This document shows, one piece after another, positions 49,692 through 57,630 of a stretch of 64,000 nucleotides of DNA. Below the pieces are notes generated by a model, which was not told the origin of the DNA, ran no database searches, and saw only the letters and a list, made by a program, of their open reading frames with translations. The position numbers were made by a program, and so were the translations under genes. Position 1 is the stretch's first letter. Every line of letters starts with the position of its first letter. Origin of the DNA: Candidatus Zymogenus saltonus (lineage in GTDB: Bacteria > Desulfobacterota > Zymogenia > Zymogenales > Zymogenaceae); NCBI GenBank assembly GCA_016929395.1, contig JAFGIX010000046.1, positions 1 through 64,000 of the forward strand. Reading direction: 5' to 3'.

Positions 49692-50672
49692 TTATCTGAC
49701 GCCGAAAATGGAGTTGATGTACTCGAAACTGGCGGTTATATTGAGCCTTTCCACACCGATCGACTCCGGAATTGGATTAAAGGGCGAGGCGAAGTTTATC
49801 GCATCGATTGCGGCGTCGTCCAGGACTTCGTGGCCGGAGGAAGATATAAGAATAACCCGGGAAACCCTCCCGTCCTTCTCCACCGTAAAAATGACGGAGA
49901 GGAGCCCGCCCCACTGATTTTTCTGCGCCTCGAGGGGGTAGTCCCACGCCATCTCTATCTGCGTTTTTATATGGTGAAAATAGCCGTAGTATTTGAACTC
50001 CCTCGTGTTTAAGGAGACGTCCTCCTCCTCCTTTATCCCCGGAGAAGTTGTGCCGGGGGGCTTGTTCAAGCGGGCGATGGTGTTGTCGTCGGGAAAGAGG
50101 TCGGTCGCAGTAAGCCTGTCGTTACTATATTTTTTTTCTGTGTCCTCTTCGGTCTTCTTCGGCTTTCCCGTCTTCTTGGCAATCTCCTTTTTCGGGGAGA
50201 CCACATCGGTTTTCGGCTCTTTCTCGGCCTTGGGTTTCGGAGGGGTGGGATTTACCGGGGGTGACGGAGTTATCGGCTTTGAAGGAGTTTTCGGCGTCCC
50301 CCCGCCGAGGGGGCTCCCCTTCTTTACGGATTCCTCTTCGAACTTCCTGTTCTTGTCGGAGAGCCTGTGGGTGTCCACCTCTTCGTCCGTTTCCTTGTCT
50401 TGGGGAAAATCGTTGAACTCGTACTTCTCCTTATCGTTGAACTCTATGACGAGGGGCTCCTTCTTTGCCTGTGTGAGGTCTATGGTTATGAGGGAGAAGA
50501 TGAAAAGGAGTATGAGGTGAAAGACGATCGAGGACATAATGAAGTACTCCACCCTTCGGTCCTGCCGTCTTCGACCTCTCCCCTTGATCGGGGGAATTTC
50601 TGATAAGCCCGGCGGATTTTTAGGCTTTCCGAAAAAACGAAATCCCTTTCCCTTATTGATTATCAGCTTCAT
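49692..50672 (-). CDS. TonB-like energy-transducing protein
   Basis: A 326-residue protein. A basic N-terminal stretch of about 45 residues, one membrane helix (about 46-68), a long Pro/Lys/Glu-rich periplasmic spacer (about 90-200), and a TonB C-terminal domain (about 240-320: A-W-D-Y-P-L-E-A-Q, F-T-V-E-K-D-G-R-V, S-S-S-G-H-E-V-L-D-D-A-A). TonB couples the inner-membrane proton motive force to outer-membrane receptors. No ExbB/ExbD genes are adjacent, and no receptor gene is in the window. The long cytosolic N-terminus resembles gliding or AgmX/TonB hybrids more than E. coli TonB. Confidence 0.85.
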   Translation of the reverse strand: MKLIINKGKGFRFFGKPKNPPGLSEIPPIKGRGRRRQDRRVEYFIMSSIVFHLILLFIFSLITIDLTQAKKEPLVIEFNDKEKYEFNDFPQDKETDEEVDTHRLSDKNRKFEEESVKKGSPLGGGTPKTPSKPITPSPPVNPTPPKPKAEKEPKTDVVSPKKEIAKKTGKPKKTEEDTEKKYSNDRLTATDLFPDDNTIARLNKPPGTTSPGIKEEEDVSLNTREFKYYGYFHHIKTQIEMAWDYPLEAQKNQWGGLLSVIFTVEKDGRVSRVILISSSGHEVLDDAAIDAINFASPFNPIPESIGVERLNITASFEYINSIFGVR

Positions 50673-50734
50673 TATCTCGTATGTTAAAAATAGCTACTTT
50701 TATCTCTTTTACCCAAGATTTATCCCTGATGGCA

Positions 50735-50763
50735 ATTTTAGGTCAAAAAGTACTGATTGTCAA
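50735..50763 (-). promoter_or_regulatory. promoter of the TonB-like gene
   Basis: Minus strand TTGACA (50758-50763), 17-bp spacer, TAAAAT (50735-50740), about 65 bp before the start at 50672. It lies back to back with the sirtuin promoter. Confidence 0.6.
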
Positions 50764-50804
50764 TGAAAACCTCTGTCTTCTATCCCTCAATCGGGCGATG
50801 GTTC

Positions 50805-50833
50805 TTGACAATGAGTTATCGATTTCATACAAT
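50805..50833 (+). promoter_or_regulatory. promoter of the sirtuin operon
   Basis: TTGACA (50805-50810), 17-bp spacer, TACAAT (50828-50833); predicted start near 50840, leader about 60 nt to ATG 50902. Confidence 0.65.
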
Positions 50834-50901
50834 CCAAAAATGTGCTGTCTTTGACTTTGATGATTGAATTGGTCGTAACAGGGGAGGGAGGATAGACATT
50901 G

Positions 50902-51663
50902 ATGGAGAAGATAAGGAGGGCGGCGGAGCTTTTGTATTTCTCTAAAAGCGCCGTCGCCCTGACCGGCGCCGGGGTCTCCACCGAGTCGGGGATTCCCGAC
51001 TTCAGGAGCCCGAAGAGCCTTCTCTGGGAGAGGATTCACGCCTACCAGTTTATGCCGATGGAGGCCTATACCGACGGCAAATTCGATTACATCGAGATGT
51101 TCTACCGCTTCTGGTTTCCGCTCCTCTTTCCTATGATATCGAGCAGACCGAACGTAAATCACTACTTCTTGAGAGATATGGAGAAAAGGGGGCTTCTCTC
51201 CGGGGTGATTACCCAGAACACCGACGGACTCCATCGAAAGGCGGGGAGCGAAAGGATCTTCGAGATTCACGGGAACCTCGAGGGGGGGCACTGCTTCGGC
51301 TGCGGCGAAGAGTGCGGGATGGGGCAGATATTGAGCGAGATAGAGTTTTTGAATATCCCGCCCCTCTGCCAGAAATGCGGGGGGATATTGGGACCGAATA
51401 TAGTCTTCGCCTTCGAGCGGACCGATGACTACGACCGGGGGTTGGAGCTTGCCGAGGGCGCTGATCTCCTCCTTACGATGGGGTCGTCGCTCCTCGTCGA
51501 TCACGTAAAGGAGATCGTCATGGGATGCTTGGGGGGCGGCGGAAGGCTCGTTGTCATCAACGCGCAGCCAACGCCCTTTGACGACGTGGCGGACGTGGTG
51601 ATCAAGGAGAGGCTCTCTCTGGTGATCCGCCCCCTCTGGGATACGATCGAGAGCTATTTTTAA
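50902..51663 (+). CDS. Sir2-family NAD-dependent protein deacylase
   Basis: A 253-residue sirtuin. T-G-A-G-V-S-T-E-S-G-I-P-D-F-R (21-35), Q-N-T-D-G-L-H (105-111), the catalytic His123 in F-E-I-H-G-N, and a zinc site Cys131/Cys134 with Cys156/Cys159. It removes acyl groups from lysines using NAD. Substrate preference is not clear: a short N-terminus and F-E-R-T-D-D-Y near 177 are seen. TTG 50899 is directly before ATG 50902; GGGAGGAT upstream favours the ATG. First gene of an operon with an acyltransferase and a WG-repeat protein (gaps 21 and 26 bp). Confidence 0.93.
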   Translation: MEKIRRAAELLYFSKSAVALTGAGVSTESGIPDFRSPKSLLWERIHAYQFMPMEAYTDGKFDYIEMFYRFWFPLLFPMISSRPNVNHYFLRDMEKRGLLSGVITQNTDGLHRKAGSERIFEIHGNLEGGHCFGCGEECGMGQILSEIEFLNIPPLCQKCGGILGPNIVFAFERTDDYDRGLELAEGADLLLTMGSSLLVDHVKEIVMGCLGGGGRLVVINAQPTPFDDVADVVIKERLSLVIRPLWDTIESYF

Positions 51664-51684
51664 ACTCTTTAAAGGTCAAAAGTT

Positions 51685-52416
51685 ATGGGAGAGAAGAAGG
51701 TATTGTCCGCCTACCTCAACAAACACTCTCTGAAATACGACGCCAGGGAGCTTTCGAGGTGGCCCATGAAGATACTGATAAACCACCTGATATTCCCCCG
51801 CCGCTCCTATTGGGCCGCCGCCCTGAGGGGGACGATAATAAACAGGGTGGGTGGGAGGAAGGGGGTATCGTATGTCTTCAAGGACGTTTTAACAAGCTCT
51901 TACAAAGACATGATTTTAAGCAGGGATTCTATAATTGAGGAGGGCGCTGTCCTCGACCTCATTGACGGCCCCCTGACAATGGGGGAGCTTGCCGTAATCG
52001 GGCCGGGAGTCTTAATAGAAGGGCCTGTGAGCATGGGATTTGCGTCAAGCTTAAGACAGGGATGCATCGCCCTGAAACACACCACCCTCGAGGACTGGGT
52101 GGGAGTCTCCTCCAACGTTCACTTTATCACTTTTGCCCACGATATCGGAGATGAGAACTACCGGGTCGGGAAGATTAGGTTCGAGCCGATCCTAGTGAAG
52201 AGGGGGACGTGGATCGGGACCCGGGCCACGATCATGCCGGGGGTGACCATAGGCAAGGCGTGCGTCATCGGGGCGGGGTCCCTCGTTACCAAGGACGTGC
52301 CGGACTACTCCTTGGCCGTCGGCTCCCCCGCAAAGGTGGTGAGAAAGATAGGCCCGGAGTACGGCGGCGGGCTTCCGCCGGAGATGCAGAAGACCTGGAA
52401 ATATGAAAAGTGGTAG
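51685..52416 (+). CDS. hexapeptide-repeat acyltransferase
   Basis: A 243-residue protein. A helical N-terminal part (about 1-90) is followed by a left-handed beta-helix domain (about 90-225) with H-I-T-F-A-H-D-like F-I-T-F-A-H-D-I-G, T-W-I-G-T-R-A-T-I-M-P-G-V-T-I-G-K and A-V-G-S-P-A-K-V-V. This is the O-acetyltransferase (WbbJ/LacA-like) family, moving acetyl or succinyl from CoA to a sugar or similar acceptor. The N-terminal extension is not from a family I know. The neighbouring sirtuin suggests an acyl-CoA theme, but a direct link is not evident. Confidence 0.82.
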   Translation: MGEKKVLSAYLNKHSLKYDARELSRWPMKILINHLIFPRRSYWAAALRGTIINRVGGRKGVSYVFKDVLTSSYKDMILSRDSIIEEGAVLDLIDGPLTMGELAVIGPGVLIEGPVSMGFASSLRQGCIALKHTTLEDWVGVSSNVHFITFAHDIGDENYRVGKIRFEPILVKRGTWIGTRATIMPGVTIGKACVIGAGSLVTKDVPDYSLAVGSPAKVVRKIGPEYGGGLPPEMQKTWKYEKW

Positions 52417-52442
52417 GAGAAGTGGTGAGGAGGGATTGATAA

Positions 52443-53432
52443 ATGATACGTAAGATAACGGCCTTTTTTCTGCTCATCCTTGTTTCGACCGGTTTCGGAA
52501 CTGCGGTGATTGGCCAGAAATTCCCCGTTGAGCCCAGGTTCGCAGTTCAACCCCGGTTTACGAGCGCCATGTCCTTTTCCGAGGGGCTGGCGTCGGTTAA
52601 GGTTGACGGCAAATGGGGGTATATCGATCACAACGGGAAGATCGTAATAAAGCCGGCCTACGACCTGGCCTGGAGGTTCTCCGAGGAGCTGGCGCCGGTA
52701 AACAGCGGCGGCATCTGGGGCTTTATCGACAAAAAGGGGAAATACAGGATTGAGCCCGTCTTCGGCTGGGCCCTGTCGTTCACGGAGGGACTGGCGGCGG
52801 TCAACATCGGCGGACTCGGGATAGGCAGGTGGGGATTCATCGACAGGGAGGGTGGTGTGGTAATCGAACCGAGGTTCGATATTGCGTGGCCCTTTTCGGA
52901 GGGCGCGGCCATAGTCGAGATTGACGGGAAAACTCTGTTTATCGACAAGGCGGGGAATGTTTTGAAGGAGGAGAGGCGCTTCACCGATGGGGTTTCTCCG
53001 GTTCTCTCAAGGGGTAAATGGGGGTACATCGGCAGGGACGGGAAGATCGCAATCGAGCCCCGCTTCGATACGGCCTTTCCGTTTAAAGATGGGATTGCCG
53101 TGGTGGTTATGGGAGGCAGGTGGGGATATATCGAAAGGTTGGGCGAAAGATCGGGCGACTTCATTTTGAAGCCGGGGTTTGCCGAGATAGACTTCGCCCT
53201 GAACTTCTCCGAGGGGCTTTCGAGGGTCGGCGTGGACGACGACGGGGACATGAAGAGCTTCACCGATGACATGGCGATCGACAGGTGGGGTTATATAGAC
53301 AAGACTGGAAGGTTGATAATCGACATTCGCTACGAAAAGGCCTACGATTTTTCCGAAGGGGTCGCCGCAGTTATGGTTGACGGAAAGTGGGGGTATATTG
53401 AAAATCCCCTGAAGGGAAACATCAAGAGGTGA
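52443..53432 (+). CDS. exported WG-repeat protein
   Basis: A 329-residue protein with a signal peptide (about 1-25). The rest is built of about seven WG-type repeats of 35-45 residues, each with W-G-Y-I/F-I-D-x-x-G-x-x-V/I-I-E/K-P and F-S/T-E-G-x-A-x-V. WG-repeat proteins are likely extracellular or envelope beta-propeller-like scaffolds with unknown partners. Third gene of the sirtuin operon; the terminator follows at 53503-53536. One repeat (about 255-285) is expanded by an acidic insertion (V-D-D-D-G-D). Confidence 0.85.
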   Translation: MIRKITAFFLLILVSTGFGTAVIGQKFPVEPRFAVQPRFTSAMSFSEGLASVKVDGKWGYIDHNGKIVIKPAYDLAWRFSEELAPVNSGGIWGFIDKKGKYRIEPVFGWALSFTEGLAAVNIGGLGIGRWGFIDREGGVVIEPRFDIAWPFSEGAAIVEIDGKTLFIDKAGNVLKEERRFTDGVSPVLSRGKWGYIGRDGKIAIEPRFDTAFPFKDGIAVVVMGGRWGYIERLGERSGDFILKPGFAEIDFALNFSEGLSRVGVDDDGDMKSFTDDMAIDRWGYIDKTGRLIIDIRYEKAYDFSEGVAAVMVDGKWGYIENPLKGNIKR

Positions 53433-53502
53433 TTGTTACAGGGCCGGCGGATTTTGTCTCCCTCGTCGGTACCTCGACTTCGGCGGGGCGGTCGATTCCA
53501 TA

Positions 53503-53536
53503 AAAAAAGGGGCTATATTGAATGCGCCCCTTTTTT
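53503..53536. terminator. bidirectional intrinsic terminator between convergent genes
   Basis: AAAAAAGGGGC (53503-53513) pairs perfectly with GCCCCTTTTTT (53526-53536), 12-nt loop. The A and T runs make it work both for the WG-repeat operon (plus) and for the transglutaminase gene (minus, stop at 53564). Confidence 0.85.
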
Positions 53537-53563
53537 CATTGTTATTTCAGAAGTAGATAATCG

Positions 53564-54811
53564 CTATTCCAGCTCCCTTCCCTCAACCTTATATTCGTCC
53601 CAAATGTTCGGCTCAATATCACCATCAAACCACCAGTTGTATGTGTACTCTTCCCAATCGGGGTGTTTAAATAGTGATGGGTTTTCACCAACATAGTTGT
53701 ATAAATAAATGGGAGGTCTTTTTACAAAACAACATAGAGTAGGATCTGCAACAGACCAGCCGAGGCCGGGCAAATAGACTTCCGGGAAGGCGTGTGATTC
53801 AAGGTGGTTCTCTTCAAAGTAGGCGAAGCCGTTTCCCTTCCTCGCGGGTATTCCAGACGCCCTTGAGAGGGCGATTATTGCGTCTGTGAACTCGTTGCAG
53901 TCCCCCTTTCCGCTTTTTAAGGCCTTTAACGCCCCAACCATGGGAGTTTGGAATTCATAGCTGATATTCTGCAAAGCGTAACGATATATAGATTCAGCCT
54001 TCTCGCAGTCCGTGATGTCGTCTTTTACTATTTCTCTCGCGAGGTTGATTATATAAGGATGGTTCGATTCTATCAGCGGCTCCGGGTTTAAAAAACCGGA
54101 GATTTTCCCTCCTTCACATACCATTGGATCGGGATAATCGGCCTTTAGCATAATTTTGTAGTTCATTGCAATCTCAACCGAGCTGTTTGGCCTGAGATTA
54201 AGTATTTCAAAAACGTAATAGTTGTTGCCAAGATTATCTGTACCAATATCTCTGTACGCAATATTTGTAGAACTTTCTAATACCTCCTGATATTTTTCAA
54301 AAGTCTTAAATATGGGGACCTTAACCTCTACTTTTGTTGCGGTCACATTTTTGCTTTTATTGCCTATCGTTATTGTCCATGTAAAATCGATGAGTCTTTT
54401 ATCTTTCTCCGCGTATCTAAACGACCATCCGCCCGAGCCCCTTTTCGAGTAGATCTTTAGATACATGCCGCCCAAATAACCTGGAGTAATATATTTTATG
54501 CTGTTCAGCTGATACTTAATGTTTGTAGTGCTTCCGTTGCCCCAGAACAGTTCTGCCCAAAAATCGGTGCCGGGGGGCGGATATTCAAAATCGATGGAAA
54601 ATATTTTTGAATCAGACAAAAGGTAAACCGTATCCGAGTCGCCCTTTCCCTCGAGACGGCCGGAAACCGTAACGACATTTCCCTCTCTGCCTATTGAAAC
54701 CTCGGAATCGTTGAGCTCTTCCCAGGCCCTCTCCGCGGCGAATGAGTTTGTGTATATAAGCGAAAGGCAACATGCTAAAATGATAAGAAGTAAGAAGTTC
54801 CTTTTTCTCAT
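53564..54811 (-). CDS. exported transglutaminase-like protein
   Basis: A 415-residue protein from ATG 54811 (GGGGGAG upstream; open frame from 54841). Signal peptide about 1-26 (N-S-F-A-A-E). The N-terminal half (30-230) is beta-rich; the transglutaminase core at about 270-375 carries Cys in G-K-G-D-C-N-E-F, His in S-H-A-F-P-E-V-Y-L and Asp in V-A-D-P-T. These are the catalytic residues, so the enzyme could be an active transamidase or cysteine protease outside the cytoplasm. Own promoter; monocistronic. Confidence 0.85.
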   Translation of the reverse strand: MRKRNFLLLIILACCLSLIYTNSFAAERAWEELNDSEVSIGREGNVVTVSGRLEGKGDSDTVYLLSDSKIFSIDFEYPPPGTDFWAELFWGNGSTTNIKYQLNSIKYITPGYLGGMYLKIYSKRGSGGWSFRYAEKDKRLIDFTWTITIGNKSKNVTATKVEVKVPIFKTFEKYQEVLESSTNIAYRDIGTDNLGNNYYVFEILNLRPNSSVEIAMNYKIMLKADYPDPMVCEGGKISGFLNPEPLIESNHPYIINLAREIVKDDITDCEKAESIYRYALQNISYEFQTPMVGALKALKSGKGDCNEFTDAIIALSRASGIPARKGNGFAYFEENHLESHAFPEVYLPGLGWSVADPTLCCFVKRPPIYLYNYVGENPSLFKHPDWEEYTYNWWFDGDIEPNIWDEYKVEGRELE

Positions 54812-54841
54812 TTGCTCCCCCTTTTTCAAATAATCGGGCAT

Positions 54842-54870
54842 ATATTAACAATTACTTTAAATTATGTCAA
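54842..54870 (-). promoter_or_regulatory. promoter of the transglutaminase gene
   Basis: Minus strand: perfect TTGACA (54865-54870), 17-bp spacer, TAATAT (54842-54847), about 30 bp before the ATG at 54811. Confidence 0.75.
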
Positions 54871-54944
54871 GGTTTTTAAAGATTGTCGGGGAGAAGTAAG
54901 TATATTCGAAGGGGAAAATCCTTGGTGATCTTGAATTGAAAAGG

Positions 54945-54981
54945 GTAAAAAAGAAGAAAAAAAAGGGGGGAAATACCCCCC
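54945..54981 (-). terminator. intrinsic terminator of the small exported protein gene
   Basis: Read on the minus strand, GGGGGG (54976-54981), loop TATTT, CCCCCC (54965-54970) are followed by a run of eight T's and a further T-rich stretch (down to about 54945). It lies about 45 bp after the stop at 55028. Confidence 0.8.
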
Positions 54982-55027
54982 ATTTTTTAGGCCGTTAGGC
55001 TGTTTGCCGTAATGCCCCATAAACATT

Positions 55028-55375
55028 CTACCAATACGCGCTCCAGTTTCCCTGTCCGTTTATTGAGTATACAATAAAATAGAACTGTCCTCCGCCTGTC
55101 AGGACTATTGAAGTAGAATTAATAAGTTGATAATTCCCCAATGCATTATCTGCACGTCCTCTTAATTCTACTCCAAACGTCGCTCCTGGAGGGCCGTAAA
55201 ATGTGATAGTTTCACGACCTGTTGGGGCGAGAAAACTATACTTGGGTGATGATTGCCCCGGATAAAGGTATCCGCTTGCAATTTCACCCGCGCTGACATC
55301 GGTTACCGAAAGGAAGATAGCCGGCAGGAGGAGGGCCGCAATTACGGCAATATTTACGTATTTCACTTTTCTCAT
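55028..55375 (-). CDS. small exported beta-rich protein
   Basis: A 115-residue protein with a signal peptide (about 1-29, cleavage after V-S-A), giving a mature part of about 86 residues. The sequence pattern G-Y-L-Y-P-G-Q-S-S-P-K-Y-S-F-L-A-P and I-T-F-Y-G-P-P-G-A-T-F-G-V-E-L resembles the PPC-type (pre-peptidase C-terminal) beta-sandwich, but this is a weak match by eye. GGAGAAC precedes the ATG. Own promoter and own strong terminator; presumably an abundant single-gene transcript. Confidence 0.65.
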   Translation of the reverse strand: MRKVKYVNIAVIAALLLPAIFLSVTDVSAGEIASGYLYPGQSSPKYSFLAPTGRETITFYGPPGATFGVELRGRADNALGNYQLINSTSIVLTGGGQFYFIVYSINGQGNWSAYW

Positions 55376-55416
55376 TTTTGTTCTCCTGACTAAAAATATA
55401 ACTACTCCACTTCTAT

Positions 55417-55446
55417 ATTATCACTTCAGTGGACTGTCTATGTCAA
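55417..55446 (-). promoter_or_regulatory. promoter of the small exported protein gene
   Basis: Minus strand: TTGACA (55441-55446), 18-bp spacer, GATAAT (55417-55422), leader about 35 nt. An inverted repeat TCCACT...AGTGGA (55406-55411 and 55428-55433) spans the -10, a possible operator. Confidence 0.6.
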
Positions 55447-55548
55447 GAAAATAGTATTAGGCAAGGGGGAAAAATGGTCGAAAAATGTAATAAATTGCGA
55501 TATGAAATATTATAGACAATGGAAATTTTCTCGTAATTCTGGAAAATT

Positions 55549-56703
55549 TCATCTCTTTCTTAACAGCGCCATTACCTCCATGGGGATCGGATCCGAAGGG
55601 GGGTCGTTTATGTGGGAAAAGTGGTTGAGCTCGACCAGTTCTAACCTGGCCTTTTCGGCCATCTTCTCTATTTTTTCATCCGAGAAGAACCTTATATGCA
55701 GTAGAAACGGGAAGGTGAGGCCGCTTTGGTACTCCATCGCCCTTTGGCCTATTCCATTCGCCTCCGTGGGGACGGTGAGTATGAGGGGCGCGCCGGGCCT
55801 TAGACTGTTTGCCACCTCGGTGAGAACGCCTTCGGGGTCCGTTGTGTGCTCCAGCACATCGGTCACTATCGCCCCATCGAAGGGGCCGAGCTGTTTCGAC
55901 AGAGAGATCAGATCCCCCGACTCGTGGCGGAGGTTTCCCTCGATCTCTCCTGTCAGATCGGGAATAAGGCTTCTGTCAAGCTTCAGGCCGAAGGTGTCCG
56001 ATTCGAGGTCAATTAGGTCGAGGATGTCTTTGAAGAATCGTTCGTTCCTTATCGACATATCGGAAACGGCCGCGGCCCGCCTTGCCCTAAAGGGTGAAAA
56101 ATCGATATAGGTCGTCTTCCCCCTCGTTGCGATCATAAGCCCGGCGAATCCCGACCCACCTCCGGCGTCCAGGATGTGGCCCTTCCATCCCCTGACTGTG
56201 GGGAAGACCCTAGTCAGAAACGAGGCCTCCCCCCCGGACGAGAATCCCATCAAGTAGACCATCGAGTAGAGAAACGAGAGGACGGGGCCGCCGATGTTTT
56301 CGAGAAAGGTCAGCCTGAAGGAGTTTCTCAAAGACCTCGATTCTTTCATCGATTCGACAAGGCCGTCCGCCGATTTGCACCCGGCTTCTTTCAAAAGGCC
56401 GTCCCTTCTCTTTTCGTCGAACATGTCAAGTATCGACCTAACCACGAAGGGGTATATTCCGGCCTCCGTGTCGTTGTAGGAGAGGCGAAGCTCCTCCTCG
56501 GCGCTTATCTCCCTCAATACCCTATAGTAACGAAACGACTCGATTATTCCATCCTCCCCGTCTGTTATGAGGGCGCCCTCCCACCCCTTTGCCAGAGATT
56601 CCGGGTCGCTCCTTTCTCCTATGGCAAACTTCGCCCGCACCCCCTCCGGAAGCGATGAGAAGTATGCACGAAGTATATCCGTTATCGAGAAGGTCTTTTC
56701 CAT
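55549..56703 (-). CDS. SAM-dependent methyltransferase (long form)
   Basis: A 384-residue protein. About 175 residues precede the methyltransferase domain and match no family I recognise. Motif I is L-D-A-G-G-G-S-G (about 178-185), then T-Y-I-D-F-S-P-F, and D-V-L-E-H-T-T-D-P-E-G-V-L-T-E-V-A (about 277-293) with L-R-P-G-A-P-L-I-L-T-V-P. This is a Methyltransf_11-like fold with an additional N-terminal domain. Five bases separate it from the preceding methyltransferase gene; last gene of the operon starting with the GH57 gene. Confidence 0.78.
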   Translation of the reverse strand: MEKTFSITDILRAYFSSLPEGVRAKFAIGERSDPESLAKGWEGALITDGEDGIIESFRYYRVLREISAEEELRLSYNDTEAGIYPFVVRSILDMFDEKRRDGLLKEAGCKSADGLVESMKESRSLRNSFRLTFLENIGGPVLSFLYSMVYLMGFSSGGEASFLTRVFPTVRGWKGHILDAGGGSGFAGLMIATRGKTTYIDFSPFRARRAAAVSDMSIRNERFFKDILDLIDLESDTFGLKLDRSLIPDLTGEIEGNLRHESGDLISLSKQLGPFDGAIVTDVLEHTTDPEGVLTEVANSLRPGAPLILTVPTEANGIGQRAMEYQSGLTFPFLLHIRFFSDEKIEKMAEKARLELVELNHFSHINDPPSDPIPMEVMALLRKR

Positions 56704-56708
56704 TTTCG

Positions 56709-57596
56709 TTACTTTTTTACGTAGATCACGGCCTGAAAGTAGAGGGTCTCCGGGACAATCTTCTTCAGGATTCCCTCGTCCAGCCGGGAGAGGATTTTTA
56801 TGATACAGTCAAGGGCGAGCTTTATCGGCCTGATTTTCCTGAAGGAGTGGGCGAAGAATTTCATGAGGTTCCCAAGAAAACCGTAGGTGGTGACATCGGC
56901 CTCGGCGAAGGGTATATCCCTGACGATTTTCCGAAGCTCCTTGGGATGAAACGTGGTGATATCCACGGGCGAATCGAGGGTCTCCACGTACTTCTCCTCC
57001 AAAACCCAGATCGGCTTTTTCCCCTTAAGCCGCTCCCTGATCGTGTAGGGGATGCCCCAGGTGTAGCGCATTATCTTGAAGACCAGCTCGGTGCCGTGTC
57101 TTGTCGGCTCGAAGACGAGGGCCCTCCCCCCCGGTTTCAGAAGCCGGAAGACCTCTTTCATGACCGCCTCCGGGTGCGGGACGTGGTGGAGGATGGCGTG
57201 GCAGGTGATGAAGTCGAAGCTCTCGTCCTTGTATGGGAGCCTCTGGGCGTCTGAAAGGGTCAGCCTTACTCTGCCGCCGGCGCCAGCCGCGTTTTTCCCG
57301 CATACCTTGAGCATACCCATCGATATGTCGGAGCCGTGGGCCTCCCCTATTTTGTTAAAGAGGGAGAGGTTTGCCACCGCGGCCCCCGTTCCGCATCCGA
57401 CGTCGAGGTATTTCTCGATCCTCCCCAGCTCCCCCTTTAGGTATGTGCGGTAATCGGAGACGATCCTCTCCATCTCCTCGATCCCGTACTGTTTGCCCCA
57501 CTTCCAGTCGTAGATTTCGGCGTCGAACTCGTCGTGGAATACGATGTTTGAGCCGGTTATCTCCTCATCGGTGTAGTGTCTGTTCCCTTTTTCCAT
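56709..57596 (-). CDS. SAM-dependent methyltransferase (class I)
   Basis: A 295-residue protein. L-D-V-G-C-G-T-G-A-A (about 63-72), G-S-D-I-S-M-G-M-L, L-P-Y-K-D-E-S-F-D-F-I-T-C and H-H-V-P-H-P-E-A-V-M-K-E-V-F-R-L-L-K-P-G-G form a full Methyltransf_11 domain. The C-terminal 100 residues hold amphipathic helices, suggesting a lipid or membrane-bound substrate. AAAGGAC precedes ATG 57596. Thirty-four base pairs after the histidine kinase. Confidence 0.82.
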   Translation of the reverse strand: MEKGNRHYTDEEITGSNIVFHDEFDAEIYDWKWGKQYGIEEMERIVSDYRTYLKGELGRIEKYLDVGCGTGAAVANLSLFNKIGEAHGSDISMGMLKVCGKNAAGAGGRVRLTLSDAQRLPYKDESFDFITCHAILHHVPHPEAVMKEVFRLLKPGGRALVFEPTRHGTELVFKIMRYTWGIPYTIRERLKGKKPIWVLEEKYVETLDSPVDITTFHPKELRKIVRDIPFAEADVTTYGFLGNLMKFFAHSFRKIRPIKLALDCIIKILSRLDEGILKKIVPETLYFQAVIYVKK

Positions 57597-57630
57597 GTGT
57601 CCTTTTTAAGTTTTCATTTTGACAGGATAT

